This document shows, in pieces, positions 41,024 through 50,145 of a stretch of 64,000 nucleotides of DNA (the first letter of the stretch is position 1; each line of letters starts with the position of its first letter). The position numbers and the translations under genes are program-made. The stretch lies in NCBI RefSeq assembly GCF_900187385.1, contig NZ_FYEY01000001.1, forward strand, positions 6,944,001 to 7,008,000, read 5' to 3'. The stretch is from Streptomyces sp. 2114.4. Its GTDB lineage: Bacteria > Actinomycetota > Actinomycetes > Streptomycetales > Streptomycetaceae. The notes under the pieces are model-generated. The model was not told the DNA's origin and searched no databases. It worked only from the letters and a program-made list of their open reading frames with translations.

Positions 41024-42141
41024 CTACGAGTACGAGCGCTCCCACGAGCACGAGCACCGGAAACAGAGGAGAAACCGTGAACCCGGCTTCCCCAGCTATC
41101 GACACCGAGAGCGTCACCGCGCTGCTGGAGCGCGGGCGGACACTCGCCACTCCCGTGCTGCGTGCCGCCGTGGACCGGCTCGCTCCTCCCATGGACACCG
41201 TCGCCGCCTACCACTTCGGATGGATCGACGCCGAGGGCCGCCCCACCACGGGCGACAGCGGCAAGGCCGTACGGCCCGCGCTCGCCCTGCTGTCGGCCGA
41301 GGCCGCCGGCGCGGCCCCCGAGACCGGCATCCCCGGCGCGGTCGCCGTCGAGCTGGTGCACAACTTCTCGCTGCTGCACGACGACCTCATGGACGGCGAC
41401 GAGCAGCGCAGGCACCGCGACACCGTCTGGAAGGTACACGGGCCCGCACAGGCCATCCTCGTCGGTGACGCGCTGTTCGCCCTCGCCAACGAAATACTGC
41501 TGGAGCTCGGCACGGTCGACGCCGGCCGGGCCACCCGCCGGCTCACCCAGGCCTCCCGCAAACTGATCGACGGTCAGGCCCAGGACATTTCCTACGAGCA
41601 CCGCGAGCGGGTCACCGTCGAGGAGTGCCTGGAGATGGAGGGCAACAAGACCGGCGCGCTGCTGGCCTGCGCCGTCTCCATCGGTGCGGTCCTCGGTGGT
41701 GCCGACGACCGCACCGCGGACACCCTCGAGCGGTACGGCTACCACCTCGGCCTCGCCTTCCAGGCCGTCGACGATCTGCTCGGCATCTGGGGCGACCCGG
41801 ACGCCACCGGCAAGCGGCCCTGGAGCGACCTGCGCCAGCGCAAGAAGTCGCTGCCGGTCGTCGCCGCGCTGGCCGCCGAGGGCCCGGCCGCCGAGCGTCT
41901 CGCCCGCATCCTCGCCGACGACGCGAAGAAGAGCGAGACCGAGATCGCCGACTTCACCGAGGAGGAGTTCGCCTCCCGCGCGGCCCTCATCGAGGAGGCC
42001 GGCGGCCGCGAGTGGACCTCCCAGGAGGCGCGCCGCCAGCACGCCACCGCCATTGCCGCCCTGAACGAGATCGAGATGCCGGAAAAGGTCCGTGCACAGC
42101 TCGTCGCACTCGCGGACTTCGTCGTTGTCCGGGAGAGATGA
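41020..42141 (+). CDS. Polyprenyl diphosphate synthase (FPP/GGPP synthase family)
   Basis: 373 aa from ATG 41020; makes the prenyl diphosphate (most sensibly FPP) used by HpnD. First Asp-rich motif LLHDDLMDGDEQRRH, second FQAVDDLLGIWGDPDATGK, GNKTGALL in the substrate loop. Two starts compete: ATG 41020 overlaps the hpnE stop with AGGAGG upstream, while GTG 41077 has GAGGAG at ideal spacing; the intervening 19 residues are Thr/Ser-rich and disordered. Chain length cannot be fixed by eye; residues before the first motif (VELVHNFSLLHDD) would decide. Confidence 0.9.
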   Translation: MTTSTSAPTSTSTGNRGETVNPASPAIDTESVTALLERGRTLATPVLRAAVDRLAPPMDTVAAYHFGWIDAEGRPTTGDSGKAVRPALALLSAEAAGAAPETGIPGAVAVELVHNFSLLHDDLMDGDEQRRHRDTVWKVHGPAQAILVGDALFALANEILLELGTVDAGRATRRLTQASRKLIDGQAQDISYEHRERVTVEECLEMEGNKTGALLACAVSIGAVLGGADDRTADTLERYGYHLGLAFQAVDDLLGIWGDPDATGKRPWSDLRQRKKSLPVVAALAAEGPAAERLARILADDAKKSETEIADFTEEEFASRAALIEEAGGREWTSQEARRQHATAIAALNEIEMPEKVRAQLVALADFVVVRER

Positions 42142-42173
42142 GCACCAGCTCCACCGAATAGATCGCAGTCGCC

Positions 42174-42198
42174 GGCCGGCGCCAGCCAGGCGCCGGCC
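42174..42198 (+). terminator. Hairpin between polyprenyl synthase and shc
   Basis: Perfect 10-bp stem GGCCGGCGCC (42174-42183) / GGCGCCGGCC (42189-42198), loop AGCCA, no T tract. It may attenuate transcription or act as an mRNA processing or stability element inside the operon. Confidence 0.5.
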
Positions 42199-42248
42199 GA
42201 CGGAATCCCTGAGCACGCTTTGCACAGTTCACTGCAGAAGGGGAAGCC

Positions 42249-44279
42249 ATGACAGCGACGACCGACGGAAGCACCGGGGCGCTGCCGCCCCGGGCCCCCT
42301 CGGCCAGCGATGCCACCGCTGAGACAACCGCAACAGCCACGCCCACGCGCACCGCCGCGGCGCAGGACACGGCGGAAGCCGCCCGGCGCGCGACCGCCCG
42401 CGCCACGGAGTATCTGCTCTCCGTGCAGGACCCCGCCGGATGGTGGAAGGGCGACCTCGAGACCAACGTCACGATGGACGCCGAAGACCTGCTGCTCCGT
42501 CAGTTCCTGGGTATCCAGGACCCGGAGATCACCGAGGCCGCGGCCCGCCACATCCGCGGCCGGCAGCACGCGGACGGCACCTGGGCCACCTTCCACGGCG
42601 GGCCCGGTGAACTCTCCACCACCGTCGAGGCCTATGTCGCCCTGCGCCTCGCCGGGGACGACCCCGACGCCCCGCACCTGGCCAAGGCCTCCGCATGGGT
42701 CCGCGAACAGGGCGGAGTCGCCGCGGCCCGGGTCTTCACCCGCATCTGGCTGGCGCTCTTCGGCTGGTGGAAATGGGACGACCTGCCCCAACTCCCGCCG
42801 GAGCTGATCTACTTCCCCTCGTGGTTCCCGCTCAACATCTATGACTTCGGATGCTGGGCGCGGCAGACCATCGTGCCGCTGACGATCGTCTCGGCGAAGC
42901 GCCCGGTGCGCCCGGCGCCGTTCGGCCTCGACGAGCTGCACACCGATCCGCGCCGGCCCAACCCGCCGCGGCCGCTCGCCCCCGCCACCACGTGGGACGG
43001 GCTCTTCCAGCGCCTGGACAAGGCGCTGCACCTCTACCACAAGGTCGCCCTGCGCAAGCTGCGCGGCGCCGCGATGCGCTCCGCCGCCCGCTGGATCATC
43101 GAGCGGCAGGAGAACGACGGCTGCTGGGGCGGCATCCAGCCCCCCGCCGTCTACTCCGTCATCGCCCTGCACCTCCTCGGCTACGACCTCGACCACCCGG
43201 TGCTGCGCGCCGGCCTGGCCTCCCTCGACCGTTTCGCCGTCTGGCGCGAGGACGGTCCCGCCGGCCCCACCCGGATGATCGAGGCCTGCCAGTCCCCGGT
43301 CTGGGACACCTGCCTGGCCACCATCGCGCTCGCCGACGCCGGACTGCCCGCCGACCATCCGCAGCTGGTCAAGGCCGTCGACTGGATGCTCGCCGAGCAG
43401 ATCCGCCGGCCCGGTGACTGGAGCGTGAAGCGGCCCCAACTCCCCTCCGGCGGCTGGGCTTTCGAGTTCGAGAACGACAACTACCCGGACATCGACGACA
43501 CCGCCGAGGTGGTGCTCGCGCTGCGCCGGGTCGAGCACCCCGATCCGCAGCGGGTCGCCGCCGCGGTGGACCGCGCGGTGCGCTGGAACTTCGGGATGCA
43601 GTCCAAGGGCGGGGGCTGGGGCGCCTTCGACGTCGACAACACCAGCCCGTTCCCCAACCGGCTGCCGTTCTGCGACTTCGGGGAGGTCATCGACCCGCCG
43701 TCGGCCGATGTCACCGCCCATGTCGTCGAGATGCTGGCCGATGTCGGCCACACCCACGACCCGCGCACCCGCCGCGGCATCGCCTGGCTGCTGGCCGAAC
43801 AGGAGCCCAGCGGCGCCTGGTTCGGCCGCTGGGGCACCAACTACCTCTACGGCACGGGCTCGGCGCTCCCCGCGCTCGCCGCGGCCGGAATCCCCGCCTC
43901 GCACCCCGCGGTGCGCAGGGCGGTGCGCTGGCTGGAGCAGGTGCAGAACGAGGACGGCGGCTGGGGCGAGGACCAGCGCTCCTACCAGGACAAGGAGAAG
44001 TGGGCCGGACGCGGCGCCTCGACCGCCTCACAGACCGCCTGGGCGCTGATGGCGCTGCTCGCGGCCGGGGAGCGGGACAGCGAGGCGGTACGGCGCGGAG
44101 TGCGCTGGCTGACCGCGACCCAGCGCGAGGACGGGTCCTGGGACGAGCCGTACTTCACCGGCACGGGCTTCCCCTGGGACTTCTCCATCAACTATCACCT
44201 CTACCGCCAGGTCTTCCCGCTGACCGCCCTGGGCCGCTACCTGGGCGGGGGACCGGCCGCCGCACCGGTGAGGGCCTGA
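42249..44279 (+). CDS. shc: Squalene-hopene cyclase
   Basis: 676 aa. Cyclises squalene to hopene/hopanol at the membrane surface. Catalytic DxDD motif D414-I-D-D417 in NYPDIDDTAEV, plus multiple QW-type repeats (for example QENDGCWGG, QSKGGGWGAFD, QNEDGGWGED, QREDGSWDE). An Ala/Thr-rich N-terminal extension of about 45 residues precedes the conserved region. ATG 42249 follows GAAGGGGAA. Central gene of the hopanoid cluster; the stop overlaps the hpnG start by one base. Confidence 0.97.
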   Translation: MTATTDGSTGALPPRAPSASDATAETTATATPTRTAAAQDTAEAARRATARATEYLLSVQDPAGWWKGDLETNVTMDAEDLLLRQFLGIQDPEITEAAARHIRGRQHADGTWATFHGGPGELSTTVEAYVALRLAGDDPDAPHLAKASAWVREQGGVAAARVFTRIWLALFGWWKWDDLPQLPPELIYFPSWFPLNIYDFGCWARQTIVPLTIVSAKRPVRPAPFGLDELHTDPRRPNPPRPLAPATTWDGLFQRLDKALHLYHKVALRKLRGAAMRSAARWIIERQENDGCWGGIQPPAVYSVIALHLLGYDLDHPVLRAGLASLDRFAVWREDGPAGPTRMIEACQSPVWDTCLATIALADAGLPADHPQLVKAVDWMLAEQIRRPGDWSVKRPQLPSGGWAFEFENDNYPDIDDTAEVVLALRRVEHPDPQRVAAAVDRAVRWNFGMQSKGGGWGAFDVDNTSPFPNRLPFCDFGEVIDPPSADVTAHVVEMLADVGHTHDPRTRRGIAWLLAEQEPSGAWFGRWGTNYLYGTGSALPALAAAGIPASHPAVRRAVRWLEQVQNEDGGWGEDQRSYQDKEKWAGRGASTASQTAWALMALLAAGERDSEAVRRGVRWLTATQREDGSWDEPYFTGTGFPWDFSINYHLYRQVFPLTALGRYLGGGPAAAPVRA

Positions 44280-44944
44280 TGCCCCGCCCCCCGGCGGACG
44301 CGGGCCCGCCCCTGCTGGTCGCCTGTGCGCTCGGCATCGAGCGGTTCGCGCTGCGCGGCGGTTTCCGCGGGGGAGCGGCGCCAGGGGGCGGGCCGGAGCT
44401 GGTCACGCTCCGTACCGGCATGGGTCCCCAGGCGGCCGAACGCGCCCTCGTCCGTGCGCTGCGTGCGGGCGCGGTCACCGAGGGTTCTCCCGTCGTGGCC
44501 AGCGGTTTCTGCGCCGGCCTCGCTCCCGGGATGCGCCCCGGGGACGTGGTCGTCGCCGAGGCCACCCGCGATCACCATGCGGATGCGCCGGAAACGCTCT
44601 GCCACGACAACGGCCCGCTGCTCCGGGCCCTGCGGCAGCGCGGACTGACCGTGCACACCGGGCTGCTGCGCGGCTCCGACCACGTCGTACGCGGCGCGGA
44701 GCGGGCCGCGCTGCATGCCGCGGGTGCGGTCGCGGTGGACATGGAATCCGCCGTGACCCTCCGGGTGGCCCGGCGCGCCGGCATCCGTCCGGTTGCGGCC
44801 GTCCGGGTGGTCGTGGACGCTCCAGAACATGAACTCGTACGCATCGGCACGGTGCGCGGTGGAATATCGGCCTTCCGCGTGCTGCGCTCCGTACTTCCTG
44901 TTTTCTTCGAATGGCACCGTTCTTTGCTGCTCCCCTGGAGGTGA
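44279..44944 (+). CDS. hpnG: HpnG-type nucleoside phosphorylase (adenosylhopane to ribosylhopane step)
   Basis: 221 aa, PNP/MTAN-like nucleosidase fold, expected to remove adenine from adenosylhopane. Segments seen: CALGIERFALRGG at the N-terminus, RTGMGPQAAERAL, SGFCAGLAPGMRPGDVVVAE, and the ribose-binding AVDMESAVTLRVA with M-E. ATG 44279 overlaps the shc TGA as TGATG. Its last codons carry the Shine-Dalgarno sequence of hpnH. Confidence 0.9.
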   Translation: MPRPPADAGPPLLVACALGIERFALRGGFRGGAAPGGGPELVTLRTGMGPQAAERALVRALRAGAVTEGSPVVASGFCAGLAPGMRPGDVVVAEATRDHHADAPETLCHDNGPLLRALRQRGLTVHTGLLRGSDHVVRGAERAALHAAGAVAVDMESAVTLRVARRAGIRPVAAVRVVVDAPEHELVRIGTVRGGISAFRVLRSVLPVFFEWHRSLLLPWR

Positions 44945-44949
44945 GCCAG

Positions 44950-45975
44950 ATGGCCATGCCGCTCCGTCAGTCCATCCGGGTCGGGACCTATCTTTTTGAA
45001 CAGAAGATGATCCGCCGGCGGGAGAAGTTCCCGCTCATTGTCGAGCTGGAACCGCTCTTCGCGTGCAATCTGAAATGCGAGGGCTGTGGGAAGATCCAGC
45101 ATCCGGCGGGCGTGCTCAAACAGCGTATGCCGGTGGCGCAGGCGGTCGGTGCGGTGCTGGAGTCCGGCGCCCCGATGGTCTCCATTGCCGGTGGCGAGCC
45201 GTTGATGCACCCGCAGATCGACGAGATCGTGCGGCAGTTGGTGGCCAAACGGAAGTATGTCTTCCTGTGCACCAACGCGATGTTGCTGCGCAAGAAGATG
45301 GAGAACTTCACCCCCTCGCCGTATTTCGCCTTCGCCGTGCACATCGACGGCATGCGCGAGCGGCACGATGAATCCGTCGCGAAGGAAGGCGTGTTCGACG
45401 AGGCGGTGGCAGCGATCAAGGAGGCCAAGCGGTGCGGTTTCCGGGTCACCACCAACTCCACCTTCTTCAACACCGACACCCCGCAGACCATCATCGAGGT
45501 CCTCAATTTCCTCAATGACGACCTGCAGGTCGACGAAATGATGCTGTCGCCCGCCTACGCCTACGAGAAGGCCCCCGACCAGGAGCACTTCCTCGGTGTG
45601 GAGCAGACCCGTGAGCTGTTCAAGAAGGCCTTCGCCGGCGGCAACCGGCGCCGCTGGCGGCTCAACCACAGCCCGCTCTTCCTGGACTTCCTGGAGGGCA
45701 AGGCGGACTTCCCGTGCACGGCGTGGGCGATCCCCAACTACTCGCTCTTCGGCTGGCAGCGCCCCTGTTACCTCATGAGCGACGGGTACGTCCCCACCTA
45801 CCGGGAGCTCATCGAGGAGACCGACTGGGACAAGTACGGCCGCGGCAAGGACCCGCGCTGCGCCAACTGCATGGCGCACTGCGGCTACGAGCCGACCGCC
45901 GTCCTCGCCACCATGGGGTCGCTGAAGGAATCCCTCCGGGCGGCCAAGGAGACCGTCGCGGGCAACCGCGGGTGA
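44950..45975 (+). CDS. hpnH: Adenosyl-hopene transferase HpnH, radical SAM
   Basis: 341 aa radical SAM enzyme joining the 5'-deoxyadenosyl group to hopene to start C35 hopanoids. Cluster ligands C39-x3-C43-x2-C46 in FACNLKCEGCGKIQHP, SAM region SIAGGEPLMHP, and a C-terminal Cys set (CANCMAHCGYEP). ATG 44950 is chosen: an eight-base perfect Shine-Dalgarno, GGAGGTGA, at 44937-44944 ends at the hpnG stop, 5 nt away. GTG 44941 is less likely. A large hairpin follows before dxs. Confidence 0.96.
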   Translation: MAMPLRQSIRVGTYLFEQKMIRRREKFPLIVELEPLFACNLKCEGCGKIQHPAGVLKQRMPVAQAVGAVLESGAPMVSIAGGEPLMHPQIDEIVRQLVAKRKYVFLCTNAMLLRKKMENFTPSPYFAFAVHIDGMRERHDESVAKEGVFDEAVAAIKEAKRCGFRVTTNSTFFNTDTPQTIIEVLNFLNDDLQVDEMMLSPAYAYEKAPDQEHFLGVEQTRELFKKAFAGGNRRRWRLNHSPLFLDFLEGKADFPCTAWAIPNYSLFGWQRPCYLMSDGYVPTYRELIEETDWDKYGRGKDPRCANCMAHCGYEPTAVLATMGSLKESLRAAKETVAGNRG

Positions 45976-46021
45976 CCGTTGACCCGCGGTGAGCCGCGCC
46001 CGGCCGCCCCGTCGTCCCGGT

Positions 46022-46064
46022 CCGGCCCGGCTCCTGCGCCGCATGGCGGCACGAGCCGGGCCGG
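46022..46064 (+). terminator. Hairpin between hpnH and dxs
   Basis: 12-bp stem CCGGCCCGGCTC (46022-46033) / GAGCCGGGCCGG (46053-46064) with an inner GCCGC/GCGGC stem. It sits in the 125-bp gap at the point where S. coelicolor, as I recall, carries ispG. Confidence 0.6.
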
Positions 46065-46100
46065 CCGGTCCCTGTCAGCCGAACCGGAGGGGGAGCGCAC

Positions 46101-47981
46101 ATGACGATGCTGGAGAAGATCCGGCAGCCACACCACCTCAAGGCGCTCCCCGCCGAGCGCCTTGACGGACTCGCCGAGGAGATCCGGCACTTCCTCGTGC
46201 ACGCCGTCGCCCGTACCGGCGGCCACCTGGGGCCCAACCTGGGCGTGGTCGAGCTGACCATCGCCCTGCACCGGGTCTTCGACTCACCCGCCGACCGCAT
46301 CCTGTGGGACACCGGCCACCAGGCCTACGTACACAAACTCCTGACCGGTCGACAGGACTTCTCCAAGCTGCGGGCCAAGGGCGGCCTGTCCGGCTATCCC
46401 TCGCGCGCCGAGTCCGCGCACGACGTCATCGAGAACAGCCATGCCTCGACGGTGCTGGGCTGGGCCGACGGCCTGGCCAAGGCACGGCAGGTGCGGGGCG
46501 GCACCGACCATGTGGTGGCCGTCATCGGGGATGGCGCGCTCACCGGCGGGATGGCCTGGGAAGCCCTCAACAACATCGCCGCCGCCAAGGACCGCCCGCT
46601 CGTCATCGTCGTCAACGACAACGAGCGCTCCTACGCCCCGACCATCGGCGGCCTCGCCAACCATCTCGCCACCCTGCGCACCACCGACGGCTACGAGAAA
46701 TTCCTGGCCTGGGGCAAGGACGTGCTCCAGCGCACCCCGGTCGTCGGAGCTCCGCTCTACGGCTCCCTGCACGGCGCCAAGAAGGGCTTCAAGGACGCCT
46801 TCGCGCCCCAGGGCCTGTTCGAGGACCTGGGGCTGAAGTACCTCGGACCGATCGACGGCCATGACATCGCGGCCGTCGAATCGGCGCTGCGCCGCGCGAA
46901 GGGCTTCCACGGCCCGGTCCTGGTGCACTGCCTCACCGAGAAGGGCCGCGGCTGCCGGCCCGCCCTGGAGGACGAGGCCGACCACTTCCACACGGTCGGT
47001 GCGATGGACCCCCTGACCTGCGCACCCGTCACCCCGGCGGCCCGGCCGTCCTGGACCTCCGTCTTCGGCGACGAGATGGTCCGTATCGGCGCCGAACGTG
47101 CCGACGTCGTCGCCCTCACCGCGGCGATGCTGCAGCCGGTCGGGCTCGGGAAGTTCGCCGCGGCCTACCCCGACCGGGTGTGGGACGTGGGCATCGCCGA
47201 ACAGCATGCGGTGGTGTCGGCGGCGGGGCTGGCCACCGGCGGTCTGCACCCCGTCGTCGCGGTCTACGCCACCTTCCTCAACCGGGCCTTCGACCAGGTG
47301 CTGATGGATGTGGCGCTGCACCGGTGCGGCGTCACCTTCGTGCTGGACCGGGCCGGTGTCACCGGCACCGACGGCGCCTCCCACAACGGCATGTGGGACA
47401 TGTCGATCCTGCAGGTCGTCCCCGGCCTGCGGATCGCCGCACCGCGCGACGCCGACCAGCTCCGCGCCCAGCTGCGCGAAGCGCTGGACGTGGCCGACGC
47501 ACCGACCGTCGTCCGCTTCCCCAAGGAACCGGTGGACGATCCGGTCCCGGCCGTGGACCGGATCGGCGGTGTCGATGTCCTCCACCGGGCGCCGCATCCC
47601 GACGTCCTGCTGGTCGCGGTCGGCGCGCTGGCTCCGGCCTGTCTGCGGGTCGCCGAACTGCTCACGGCACGCGGCGTCGATACGACCGTCATCGATCCAC
47701 GGTGGGTCAAACCGGTCGACGACGCCGTCCCCCGGCTCGCCGCGGACCACGCCATGGTGGTGGTCGTCGAGGACAACTGCCGGACCGGAGGCGTGGGCTG
47801 GGCGGTCGGCCAGGCGCTGCGGGACGCCGGTGTGGACGTGCCGCTGCGGACCTTCGGCATCCCCGAGCAGTTCTTGGCACACGCCAAGCGCGGTGAGCTG
47901 CTGGCCGACCTCGGCCTCACCCCGGCCGAGATCGCCGGCCGGATCAGCGCCGCGCTGGCCCGTAAGGAGAGCCACGCGTGA
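46101..47981 (+). CDS. dxs: 1-deoxy-D-xylulose-5-phosphate synthase
   Basis: 626 aa thiamine-diphosphate enzyme; first step of the MEP pathway (pyruvate plus glyceraldehyde-3-phosphate). Motifs: RTGGHLGPNLGVVELT, TPP-binding IGDGALTGGMAWEALNN, DRAGVTGTDGASHNG, and the transketolase C-terminal domain. ATG 46101 has GGAGGGGGAG upstream. Its presence inside a hopanoid cluster suggests a dedicated second copy raising isoprenoid flux, since Streptomyces usually has another dxs elsewhere. The stop overlaps the aminotransferase GTG. Confidence 0.95.
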   Translation: MTMLEKIRQPHHLKALPAERLDGLAEEIRHFLVHAVARTGGHLGPNLGVVELTIALHRVFDSPADRILWDTGHQAYVHKLLTGRQDFSKLRAKGGLSGYPSRAESAHDVIENSHASTVLGWADGLAKARQVRGGTDHVVAVIGDGALTGGMAWEALNNIAAAKDRPLVIVVNDNERSYAPTIGGLANHLATLRTTDGYEKFLAWGKDVLQRTPVVGAPLYGSLHGAKKGFKDAFAPQGLFEDLGLKYLGPIDGHDIAAVESALRRAKGFHGPVLVHCLTEKGRGCRPALEDEADHFHTVGAMDPLTCAPVTPAARPSWTSVFGDEMVRIGAERADVVALTAAMLQPVGLGKFAAAYPDRVWDVGIAEQHAVVSAAGLATGGLHPVVAVYATFLNRAFDQVLMDVALHRCGVTFVLDRAGVTGTDGASHNGMWDMSILQVVPGLRIAAPRDADQLRAQLREALDVADAPTVVRFPKEPVDDPVPAVDRIGGVDVLHRAPHPDVLLVAVGALAPACLRVAELLTARGVDTTVIDPRWVKPVDDAVPRLAADHAMVVVVEDNCRTGGVGWAVGQALRDAGVDVPLRTFGIPEQFLAHAKRGELLADLGLTPAEIAGRISAALARKESHA

Positions 47982-49363
47982 CCGGATTCGATCTCACCGA
48001 ACTGCTCGCCGCACGCGGCGGCGAGCGCTACGACCTGCATGTGCGCCACCTCAACCACCAGCTCCCGCGCATGCTGCACACCATCGGCTTCGACAAGGTC
48101 TACGAGCGGGCCGAAGGCGCCTACTTCTGGGACGCCGACGGCCAGGACTACCTGGACATGCTCGCCGGATTCGGGGTGATGGGCCTCGGCCGGCACCACC
48201 CCGTCGTCCGCAAGGCGCTGCACGACGTCCTGGACGCCCAGCTCGCCGATCTCACGCGCTTCGACTGCCAGCCGCTGCCCGGCCTGCTCGCCGAGAAACT
48301 GCTGACCTGCGCGCCCCACCTGGACCGGGTCTTCTTCGGCAACAGCGGCACCGAAGCCGTCGAGACCGCCCTGAAGTTCGCCCGCTACGCCACCGGCAGA
48401 CCCCGCATCCTCTACTGCACCCATGCCTTCCACGGCCTGACCACCGGCTCCCTCTCCGTCAACGGCGAGGACGGCTTCCGGGACGGCTTCGCCCCGCTGC
48501 TGCCGGACACCGCCATCGAGATGGGGGATCTGGACGCACTGGCGCGGGAGCTGAAGCGCGGCGATGTGGCGGGGTTCGTGGTCGAACCGATCCAGGGCAA
48601 GGGCGTCCACCCGGCCCCGCCCGGATTCCTGCGCGCCGCACAGGAGCTGCTGCACCGGCACAAGGCCCTGCTGATCGCCGACGAGGTGCAGACCGGCCTC
48701 GGCCGCACCGGCGACTTCTTCGCCTACCAGCACGAGGACGGCGTCGAGCCGGATCTGGTGTGTGTGGCCAAGGCGCTGTCCGGCGGCTACGTCCCCGTGG
48801 GGGCGACCCTCGGCAAGGACTGGATCTTCAAGAAGGTCTACTCGTCCATGGACCGGGTGCTGGTGCACTCCGCCAGCTTCGGCGCCAATGCCCAGGCGAT
48901 GGCGGCCGGTCTGGCGGTGCTCTCGGTGATGGAGGACGAGCAGATCGTCGCGGGCGCCCGGCGCACCGGCGAGCTGCTGCGCACCCGCCTCGCCGCGCTG
49001 GTCGACACATACGAGCTGCTGCACGACGTACGGGGCCGCGGCCTGATGATCGGCATCGAGTTCGGCCGCCCCACCTCGCTCGGCCTGCGCAGCCGCTGGA
49101 CGATGCTGCAGGCGGCCCGCAAGGGGCTGTTCGCGCAGATGGTCGTCGTGCCGCTGCTGCAGCGCCACCGCATCCTGACCCAGGTCTCCGGCGACCACCT
49201 CGAAGTCATCAAGCTGATCCCGCCGCTGATCATCGGCGAACGCGAAGTCGACCGCTTCGTCGAGGCGTTCACGGCCGTCATGGACGATGCCCACTCAGGC
49301 GGCGGCCTGATGTGGGACTTCGGCCGGACGCTGGTCAAGGCGCACCTCGGTCGCCGCGAGTAG
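47978..49363 (+). CDS. Class III PLP aminotransferase (HpnO-like)
   Basis: 461 aa, acetylornithine/ornithine aminotransferase family. PLP features: GNSGTEAVETALKFAR, LLIADEVQTGLGRTG, and the Schiff-base Lys in CVAKALSGGYVPVGA. Position at the end of the hopanoid cluster points to the HpnO role, transamination of the ribosylhopane-derived aldehyde to aminobacteriohopanetriol. GTG 47978 overlaps the dxs stop (GTGA), so the two are co-translated. A 14-bp hairpin ends the cluster. Confidence 0.88.
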   Translation: MTGFDLTELLAARGGERYDLHVRHLNHQLPRMLHTIGFDKVYERAEGAYFWDADGQDYLDMLAGFGVMGLGRHHPVVRKALHDVLDAQLADLTRFDCQPLPGLLAEKLLTCAPHLDRVFFGNSGTEAVETALKFARYATGRPRILYCTHAFHGLTTGSLSVNGEDGFRDGFAPLLPDTAIEMGDLDALARELKRGDVAGFVVEPIQGKGVHPAPPGFLRAAQELLHRHKALLIADEVQTGLGRTGDFFAYQHEDGVEPDLVCVAKALSGGYVPVGATLGKDWIFKKVYSSMDRVLVHSASFGANAQAMAAGLAVLSVMEDEQIVAGARRTGELLRTRLAALVDTYELLHDVRGRGLMIGIEFGRPTSLGLRSRWTMLQAARKGLFAQMVVVPLLQRHRILTQVSGDHLEVIKLIPPLIIGEREVDRFVEAFTAVMDDAHSGGGLMWDFGRTLVKAHLGRRE

Positions 49364-49454
49364 GCCGGTGCCGGCCGGGCCGGACCACGGGACGCGGCGT
49401 ATGACGACCTGGCCCGGGACGCCCGGTGGTCCCCGGCCGCGTGCGTGGCGAAGC

Positions 49455-49489
49455 CGGTTGTCCGGCGGGGGAGGTCCGCCGGACAACCG
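49455..49489. terminator. Terminator at the end of the hopanoid cluster
   Basis: Perfect 14-bp stem (49455-49468 with 49476-49489), 7-nt loop, between the convergent aminotransferase and 216-aa genes; can act in both directions. Confidence 0.85.
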
Positions 49490-49494
49490 ATGGG

Positions 49495-50145
49495 TCAGAG
49501 GCCGGCCGGCAGCCGGCTGTCGGTCAGGAACGTCTGCAGGCTCCTGTCCAGGGAGCGGGCGAAACCCTGGGCGAGTTCCGAGGACCCGCGTACGGGCACC
49601 GGCAGGTGCGCGTCGAAGGCGAAGCCCATCAGGCGCGCCATCGCACGCCACACCCGGGCTTCGGGCCAGGGCCCGACGGCCGCGTGATGAACCGCCAGCA
49701 GATGGGCTGCCAGCTCGTCGCCCGCCCCGGCGGCGAAGCGCCACCAGTACAGTGCGCCCTCCCACTTGTCGAGGCTGTAGAGCAGGCAGGCGAACGTCCG
49801 GGCGCCCACCGGGTCGTAATCCGCGGCGAACGCGCCGAGCGCATCGACGTCATCGCTGCGCAGCACGATCTGGCACAGCCGCCGGACCTCGACCAGGACG
49901 GCCGCTGGAGCGACCGCCGGGTCGAGGAGAGGGGTGGGCCGGCGCCGGCGGCGGCCGCGGAGCACCGCCGGGCGGACGGGGACGGGGCGGCCGCCGCCGG
50001 CCGCCGCGCGGGTGACGCGCCCGGGGGTCCGGCACCCCTTGTCGGCGATGGCCTCGGCGAGGCGTCGGGTGAAGGCGGCCACGTCGTGGTCGGCGTACTC
50101 GTCGCGGATCTTCTCGGCTTGGAGCCGGAGCACGTTTTCGAGCAT
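49495..50145 (-). CDS. Helical 216-aa protein of unknown function, sigma-operon member
   Basis: Not recognised. Start ATG 50145 overlaps the sigma gene stop (TGATG), with GGAAGGGA upstream; GTG 50148 is one codon longer. N-terminal about 45 residues helical, then a basic, Arg/Pro-rich linker, then a helical domain (LDALGAFAADYDPVGARTFACLLYSLDKWEGALYWWRFAAG split across two helices) that resembles TPR-like helical hairpins. No TM helix. Third gene of the operon with the ECF-like sigma factor, so it may be a regulator or effector tied to sigma activity. No zinc or anti-sigma (HxxxCxxC) motif is present. Confidence 0.68.
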   Translation of the reverse strand: MLENVLRLQAEKIRDEYADHDVAAFTRRLAEAIADKGCRTPGRVTRAAAGGGRPVPVRPAVLRGRRRRRPTPLLDPAVAPAAVLVEVRRLCQIVLRSDDVDALGAFAADYDPVGARTFACLLYSLDKWEGALYWWRFAAGAGDELAAHLLAVHHAAVGPWPEARVWRAMARLMGFAFDAHLPVPVRGSSELAQGFARSLDRSLQTFLTDSRLPAGL

